In this document: positions 51,308-55,687 of the stretch, piece after piece
How the letters are laid out: each line of letters begins with the position of its first letter
Position numbering within the stretch: position 1 is the stretch's first letter
Assembly: GCA_964591605.1 (NCBI GenBank)
Contig: CAZQEN010000002.1
Location: forward strand, 1-55,687
Direction of reading: 5' to 3'
DNA length: 55,687 nt
DNA from: CAYLLT01 sp964591605
Lineage (GTDB): Bacteria > Planctomycetota > Phycisphaerae > UBA1845 > PWPN01
Position numbers and translations under genes: made by a program
Notes under the pieces: generated by a model
What the model was told of the DNA's origin: nothing
The model's database searches: none
The model's input: only the letters and a program-made list of their open reading frames with translations

Positions 51308-52486
51308 TCAGGCTTTACGTAGGGCCTCGATCACCTGCGTGCGGGAGGCCCGGACGGCGGGGGCAAGGGCTCCGATGACGGCCACGAGGATGGCGAGGGC
51401 CAGGGCGGTGAGCACCGTGTCGGGGGTGGCCTTGAGTTCGTAGGCCAGGACAGTCCACGTGGCGTCCGAGAGGAAGTCCTGTCGCGCGGCCTTGAGGAGG
51501 ACCACGAAACTGGCGGCCAGCCCGAACGCACAGGCGGCCACGCAGATGAGGAGCGATTCGAGCAGGAAGGCGACGACGATCGAGCTGCGCGAGAAGCCGA
51601 TGGTGCGGAGCATGGCGATTTCGCGGCGGCGGCCGTCGACCGCGGCGTACATGGTGTTGGCGACGGCGAACATGGCGCCGACGGCCATGATGCTGACGAG
51701 AATGGTGGTGAGAATGACAAGCTCGCGGGTGGTCCGGGAGAGGTCGCTGTAGTAGACGGGTTCGAGCTTGGCTTCGAGCTGGACGGCGGGGCCGTTGATG
51801 TAGTCGATCGTCGTGGCGGCGGCGGCGGGGTTTTCGAGGCGGATGAGGGCGCTGGAGGTGAAGCGCCGGCCGTAGGCGTCGTACAGGAGCGTGAGCGGGG
51901 CCCAGATTTCGCTTTCGAGCGCGCTGCCGCCTGAGGAGAAGACGCCGACGACCTCGCAGAGCCGGCTGCTGAGGCGGCCGATGGCGATGCGGTCGCCCAG
52001 GCGCAGGTTCTGATAGCGGTCGTGGGCGCCCTGGCCGACGAGGATCTCATCGGCGCCTTCGTGGAAGCGCCGCCCCTGGACGAGACGGACCTGGTCGTGA
52101 AGCAGGAAGGCCATGTCGCTGACGCCGCGCACGGCGACGTTGGCCATGTTGCCCTCCGGGCCGCGGCGGGCGATGGAGGTCTGGACGCAGAGCTCATGGC
52201 TGACGAGGAGGCGGCCCTGGGCGTCGCGGGCGATGCCGGGGGCCTGGTAGAGTTTTTTGGATTCTTCAGGGCCGATGATGCTGGTGCTTTCGGCGGTCGA
52301 GCCGGGCTTGAGGACGAGGACATTATTTTCGGAGCCGCTCGCGGCGAGGGAGGCGCGGATGCCCGCGGCGAAGGAGAGCAGCACGCTCAGGACGAAGACC
52401 ACGACGGCCACGACGACGAAGGTGAGCGTGGTACTCAGCTTGCGGACGAAGAGATTTCGCCAGTTGTAGGACAAGGGCAAGGGCAA
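51308..52486 (-). CDS. FtsX/MacB-type ABC transporter permease
   Basis: Four membrane segments are visible: LTFVVVAVVVFVLSVLLSF near residue 20, then three in the last third (LVILTTILVSIMAVGAMFAV; VVAFLLESLLICVAACAFGL; TALALAILVAVIGALAPAV). A periplasmic domain lies between the first and second, and the family EIAMLRTIGFSR coupling block is present. The start is a TTG at 52486 after GGGGGA. It acts with the adaptor downstream; the ATP-binding subunit is not adjacent. Confidence 0.88.
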   Translation of the reverse strand: MPLPLSYNWRNLFVRKLSTTLTFVVVAVVVFVLSVLLSFAAGIRASLAASGSENNVLVLKPGSTAESTSIIGPEESKKLYQAPGIARDAQGRLLVSHELCVQTSIARRGPEGNMANVAVRGVSDMAFLLHDQVRLVQGRRFHEGADEILVGQGAHDRYQNLRLGDRIAIGRLSSRLCEVVGVFSSGGSALESEIWAPLTLLYDAYGRRFTSSALIRLENPAAAATTIDYINGPAVQLEAKLEPVYYSDLSRTTRELVILTTILVSIMAVGAMFAVANTMYAAVDGRRREIAMLRTIGFSRSSIVVAFLLESLLICVAACAFGLAASFVVLLKAARQDFLSDATWTVLAYELKATPDTVLTALALAILVAVIGALAPAVRASRTQVIEALRKA

Positions 52487-52642
52487 CGCCGGTCCCCCTT
52501 CAACAGCGATTATTCATGCCCTGGCACGAGTTGACAAGCGGTGGCGGGAGACCGGTTGAGATGGGAGATTGGACATTTGAGATTTGAGATTGGAATGGGG
52601 GATTGGGGGAATGGGTGAGCGAGTGGTGGGTGATGGTCGGAG
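52487..52642. repeat. Intergenic GAGATTTGAGATTGG-type repeat
   Basis: Runs of GAGATTGGACATTTGAG-like and GATTGGGGGAATGGG-like phrases occur at about 52558-52620. No gene is supported between the two transporter groups. Confidence 0.55.
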
Positions 52643-54814
52643 TCATGCGGTGGATGTCTCCTGCGGGCGGGTGACATCAGAGGGGCTGTGAGTCCGCACT
52701 GGTTCACGAATCCCGCCTTGCGGAGGCTCGTTTCCGGCGTGAGCGGCGGCAGGTGCGGCCGCCAGCACGAGGCCGATGAGGAACAAGGCGGCGGCGGGGA
52801 TGAGGATCCGGAGGGGCAGGTGGGTGGCGTCGGGGTCGGCCAGGCCGGTCCAGGCGGGCCAGTGCCCGACCATGGGGATCGTGGTGGAAATGGCGTTGTG
52901 CAGGGCGTGGATGATCATGCCGGGCAGGATGGAGCGGGTCTGCCAGCAGATGCAGCCGAGGAGAATGCCGATCAGCGTGGTGACGGGGATGCGGTCGAAC
53001 ATGAAGTGATAGATGCCGAAGATAAGGCCGGCCACGGCGATGGCGGCCCACTTGCGAAAGCCGCGGGCCAGGCCGCTGAGCACAAAGCCGCGGAAGAGGA
53101 GCTCTTCGGTGATGGCGGGGATGACGGCGAGGAAGAGGATAACCAGCGGCAGCGGCATGGCCTTCAATTCGGTCAGGAGTTTCTCACTGAGTTCCTCGAC
53201 GGCGCGGGAAGGCGGCAGCAGTCTGGCCTGGGCGTGGATGAACTCGTTGGCAAGGGCCCAGCTCGAGAGGCCGATGAACAGCGCGCCGATGACCGCCCGT
53301 GCGGAGGGGGTGCGCAGGCTGAAGGTCGAACGCAGGTCGATCTTGAAATAGATGCATACGGCGAGCGGCACGATCACGAAGAGGAGCAGGAACTGCAGCA
53401 GGGCGAGCCGGCCGAGCATGCGGGCGAAATGCGCGCCCGAGGCGTCGCCGAGCAGCGATTGTGCATAGAAGCTGGCAGGGAAGAGGAGGGCGGCCAGCAG
53501 AAGGGCGTGCGAGGTGGGCGGACGCTCCGCAGGTACGAAGAAACGCCGGGTCAGCAGCACGCGGTAGGAACGGGTGTCGGCGAAGAGGACGGCCTCCTGG
53601 CCGAAGAGGCGCGCCGCGACGGCGATGGCCGCGGTGGCGTAGAGGCCGGTGGAGAGGACGACGACGGCAACCTGGGTCCAGGTCCAGGTGCCCTGCAGCA
53701 GTTCGCGGGCCAGGAGGACCATATTGCCGACCGGCATGACCAACATGCCGCGTTCGAGGCGCACGCTGGGGAAGGTGGCGGCGAAGGCGGGAATGAGGGA
53801 GACGATCATGACGGGCATGATGTAGTTCTGGGCTTCCTTGAACGTGCGGGCGAAGCTGCAGACGGCCAGGAGGATGGCACTGAAGAGGAGTGCGAACGGG
53901 ACGAGACAGAGGAGCACCATCGGCAGCACGGAAAGCGGGAACTGCACGGGCATCTCGGCGGAGAGGGCCTGGGTAAGGCCGGAGAAGTGCATGGTGGCCC
54001 CGACGCTACCGACGTTCAGAGCGGCGGTGATCATGGCGATGGTGAAGACGACGAAGAACTTGCCCACGATGAGATGCATGGGCGGGACGGGGGCGACCAT
54101 GATGGTTTCGAGGGTGCCGCGTTCGCGTTCGCCGGCGGTGAGATCGATGGCCGGGTAGATCGCGCCGGTGATGGTCATGAGGACGAGGACGAGGGGGATG
54201 ATCTGGCCGAGGGCCCAGCCGCCGCGCTGGCGCTCGGTGGCGGTGGAGAGGGTGTTGACTTCCACCGGCTTGAGCAGTTGATCGACGGTGATTTGCTCGC
54301 CCGGTGCGGCAGCGAGCAATCCGGAGAGGACCTCGCGGGTGAGCAGCTCGCGGTATTCGTCAAAGACGGTCTGGAGCTGGCTGACGGCCGTGCGGCTGCG
54401 GACGTCGACTTCGTTGTAGTGGATCTGGACAGTGACCTGCGGGGGGAGCGGCGGCGGTTGGGGCGAAAAGGCCAGAGCCAGGTGGGCGTGGATCTGCTCG
54501 TTCCACTGGTCGGGCGGGGTGTCGCCGATCTGGACGTTGAACCTCGGCATCGGGCGGTCAGGGGGGCGGCGGCCGGCGACGACCTGGAGGATGTGCTCGA
54601 AGTGAGCCTGGGTGGACGCGTCGGGGACTTCGACGACGTATTCCTCGGATTCGAGTCGGGCCTGCTCGGATTCGGCGGCGCGGACGAAGGCGAGCATGAT
54701 GAGCGGGTAGAGGACGACGGGGATGACGATCATGGCGGCCAGGGTGCGGCGGTCGCGCAGGATGTCGAGGAGTTCTTTGCGATAAATGGTCTGAATCCGC
54801 GACCGGGAGATCAT
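52643..54814 (-). CDS. ABC-2 permease (NatB-like) fused to a CPBP intramembrane metalloprotease
   Basis: The 723-residue protein begins with the NatB-like permease (YRKELLDILRDRRTLAAMIV; LTAGERERGTLETIMVAPV), with six hydrophobic segments. From about residue 500 it continues into a CPBP-type domain holding the three conserved motifs ITEELLFRG, FGIYHF and HALHNA. The two families are normally separate proteins. The gene overlaps the ATPase gene stop by 4 bp (ATGA). The C-terminus is Pro/Ser-rich. Sodium or drug export linked to an abortive-infection-type protease is possible but unproven. Confidence 0.9.
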   Translation of the reverse strand: MISRSRIQTIYRKELLDILRDRRTLAAMIVIPVVLYPLIMLAFVRAAESEQARLESEEYVVEVPDASTQAHFEHILQVVAGRRPPDRPMPRFNVQIGDTPPDQWNEQIHAHLALAFSPQPPPLPPQVTVQIHYNEVDVRSRTAVSQLQTVFDEYRELLTREVLSGLLAAAPGEQITVDQLLKPVEVNTLSTATERQRGGWALGQIIPLVLVLMTITGAIYPAIDLTAGERERGTLETIMVAPVPPMHLIVGKFFVVFTIAMITAALNVGSVGATMHFSGLTQALSAEMPVQFPLSVLPMVLLCLVPFALLFSAILLAVCSFARTFKEAQNYIMPVMIVSLIPAFAATFPSVRLERGMLVMPVGNMVLLARELLQGTWTWTQVAVVVLSTGLYATAAIAVAARLFGQEAVLFADTRSYRVLLTRRFFVPAERPPTSHALLLAALLFPASFYAQSLLGDASGAHFARMLGRLALLQFLLLFVIVPLAVCIYFKIDLRSTFSLRTPSARAVIGALFIGLSSWALANEFIHAQARLLPPSRAVEELSEKLLTELKAMPLPLVILFLAVIPAITEELLFRGFVLSGLARGFRKWAAIAVAGLIFGIYHFMFDRIPVTTLIGILLGCICWQTRSILPGMIIHALHNAISTTIPMVGHWPAWTGLADPDATHLPLRILIPAAALFLIGLVLAAAPAAAHAGNEPPQGGIREPVRTHSPSDVTRPQETSTA

Positions 54815-55687
54815 GGGGAGACCTCCGGCGGGGATGGCGGATTGAGAGGATTGTCGATTGCCGCTTGCCGATTGCCGATTTCTTCGTGCCCTCTTGCGGT
54901 CACCCGCTCACCGCCGCGTCTGCGTTGCCCCTCGCCCTCTCCCGTCCCGGTCGGAGATGTGCCGGGAGGCGTCAGAGGAGCATCCGTCATGGGAGAGGGC
55001 TGCGCGAGGGCGAGGAAGATGTCGGTGAGGCGTTCGAGGCCGGTGCGGGCGCGGAGGTCGGGCATGGTGCCTTCGGCGACGAGCCGGCCCTCGTGGAGCA
55101 GGCCGATGCGGTCGCACAGGGTCTCGGCCTCGTCGAGGTAATGGGTGCTCAGGAGGATGGCTTTGCCGGCGGTCCGCTCGCGGCGGATGAAATCGAGGAT
55201 GACGCGGTTGGTGAGGACGTCGAGGCCGAGGGTGGGCTCGTCCATGACGAGGACGGGCGGGTCGGCGATGAGGGCGCGGGCGATGTTGGTTCGCTGCTTC
55301 TGGCCGGTGGAGAGGGCGCCGCAGCGCAGGTCGGCGAAGTCGTGCATGCCGAGCAGGTCGATGAGCTCGGCGACGCGGCGGCGGGCGGCGGCGCGTTCGA
55401 TGCCGTTGAGCTCGGCGAAATACGGGAGCAACTCGCGGGGGCTGAGGCGCTGGTAGAGGCCGGTGTTGGCGGTGAGGAAGCCGATGCAGCGTTTGGCGGC
55501 GAGCGGGTCGGCCTGGACGTCGATGCCGCTGACGAAGACGCGGCCGGCGGTGGGCTGCATGAGGCCCGAGAGGATGCGCAGGGTGGTGGTCTTGCCGGCA
55601 CCGTTGGGGCCGAGCAGGCCGTAGATTTCGCCGGCGGCGACGCGGAAGCTGACGTTGTCGACCGCGCGGCGCAGGGGGCCGGTGGCG
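54811..55687 (-). CDS. ABC transporter ATP-binding protein (NatA-like), 5' end beyond the window
   Basis: The frame enters from the right edge and includes LLGPNGAGKTTTLRILSG (Walker A), the signature LSTGQKQRTNIARAL, VLVMDEPTLGLD (Walker B), and the STHYLDEAETL switch His. The start lies outside the window. The last 50 or so residues, rich in Gly, Glu, Arg and Pro, are encoded by low-complexity DNA (54838-54960) and are not part of the normal fold. It energises the NatB-CPBP permease encoded next. Confidence 0.93.
   Translation of the reverse strand, partial: ATGPLRRAVDNVSFRVAAGEIYGLLGPNGAGKTTTLRILSGLMQPTAGRVFVSGIDVQADPLAAKRCIGFLTANTGLYQRLSPRELLPYFAELNGIERAAARRRVAELIDLLGMHDFADLRCGALSTGQKQRTNIARALIADPPVLVMDEPTLGLDVLTNRVILDFIRRERTAGKAILLSTHYLDEAETLCDRIGLLHEGRLVAEGTMPDLRARTGLERLTDIFLALAQPSPMTDAPLTPPGTSPTGTGEGEGQRRRGGERVTARGHEEIGNRQAAIDNPLNPPSPPEVSP
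54838..54885. repeat. ATTGCCGATT-type string in the coding end of the ATPase gene
   Basis: Repeated ATTGTCGATTGCCGCTTGCC-like phrases resemble the string at 6235-6300. Here they are translated as EEIGNRQAAIDNPLNPP in the C-terminal tail. Confidence 0.55.

Noticed and set aside
1..55687. tRNA or rRNA genes
   Set aside because: No GGTTCGAAT-type T-loop with matching stems and no rRNA-like sequence was noticed on either strand; a covariance-model scan would be decisive.

Overview
The window is high-GC DNA that reads as a metagenome-assembled member of the Planctomycetota, possibly a Phycisphaerae-like lineage. The indicators are a PVC-type heme-binding protein with HEAT-like repeats, a prepilin-type DUF1559-like protein, a secreted protein ending in planctomycete-style dockerin repeats, a zinc-ribbon membrane protein with the C-x2-C-GYNLTGLP signature, several Gfo/Idh/MocA and Tat-exported proteins, and intergenic spaces crowded with palindromic repeats. 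Two 100-N gaps (1822-1921 and 6344-6443) are each flanked by an exact 55-bp duplication. Both behave as unmerged k-mer overlaps between contigs, because deleting one copy plus the Ns restores one complete reading frame in each case.

Layout. 1-8 kb: start of a GxxExxR gene (cut by the edge), a secreted GH63/trehalase-like glycosidase, an EEP-fold nuclease-like protein with dockerin repeats, a prepilin-like protein, a PKD lipoprotein, a polysaccharide deacetylase and a Tat-exported metallophosphoesterase. 8-12 kb: a lutABC lactate-oxidation operon with one unknown gene on each side. 12-18 kb: a conserved hypothetical, a DinB-like protein, a HicBA toxin-antitoxin pair lying between two copies of the 3' end of a TPR gene, and two TPR genes. 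18-26 kb: a sugar-binding-like lipoprotein, a vitamin K-dependent carboxylase-like HTTM membrane protein, a DUF3060-like lipoprotein, a CapD/WbpM-type nucleotide-sugar dehydratase, a secreted hypothetical and a decayed oxidoreductase fragment. 26-36 kb: an intact Gfo/Idh/MocA oxidoreductase, YbjQ, a zinc-ribbon protein, a large exported protein, an HdeD-like/metallophosphoesterase fusion and GTP-dependent PEP carboxykinase. 36-50 kb: an exported protein, the PVC cytochrome, a DJ-1/PfpI protein, an RND efflux pair, an alpha/beta hydrolase, a Tat aldo/keto reductase-like protein, a tRNA-dihydrouridine synthase and CysH. 50-55.7 kb: an adaptor plus FtsX-type permease, and a NatA ATPase with an ABC-2 permease fused to a CPBP protease.

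The physiology suggested is that of a heterotroph. It would degrade glycans outside the cytoplasm, oxidise lactate, make PEP from oxaloacetate, reduce sulfate, build surface polysaccharide and export toxic compounds.

The most unusual content is the repeat landscape. A 63-bp palindromic element with 16-bp ends occurs twice, each time between 3-bp direct repeats (CGA and TCA) and each time inside another palindromic repeat. One of the two insertion sites also exists in an empty form in the same window. Around this is a family of nested palindromes sharing GGTCnGTGAC-type ends. There are also dispersed GGCGAGACGCC hairpins and short purine-rich strings, some of which have entered coding sequence. 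No tRNA, rRNA or CRISPR array was recognised.
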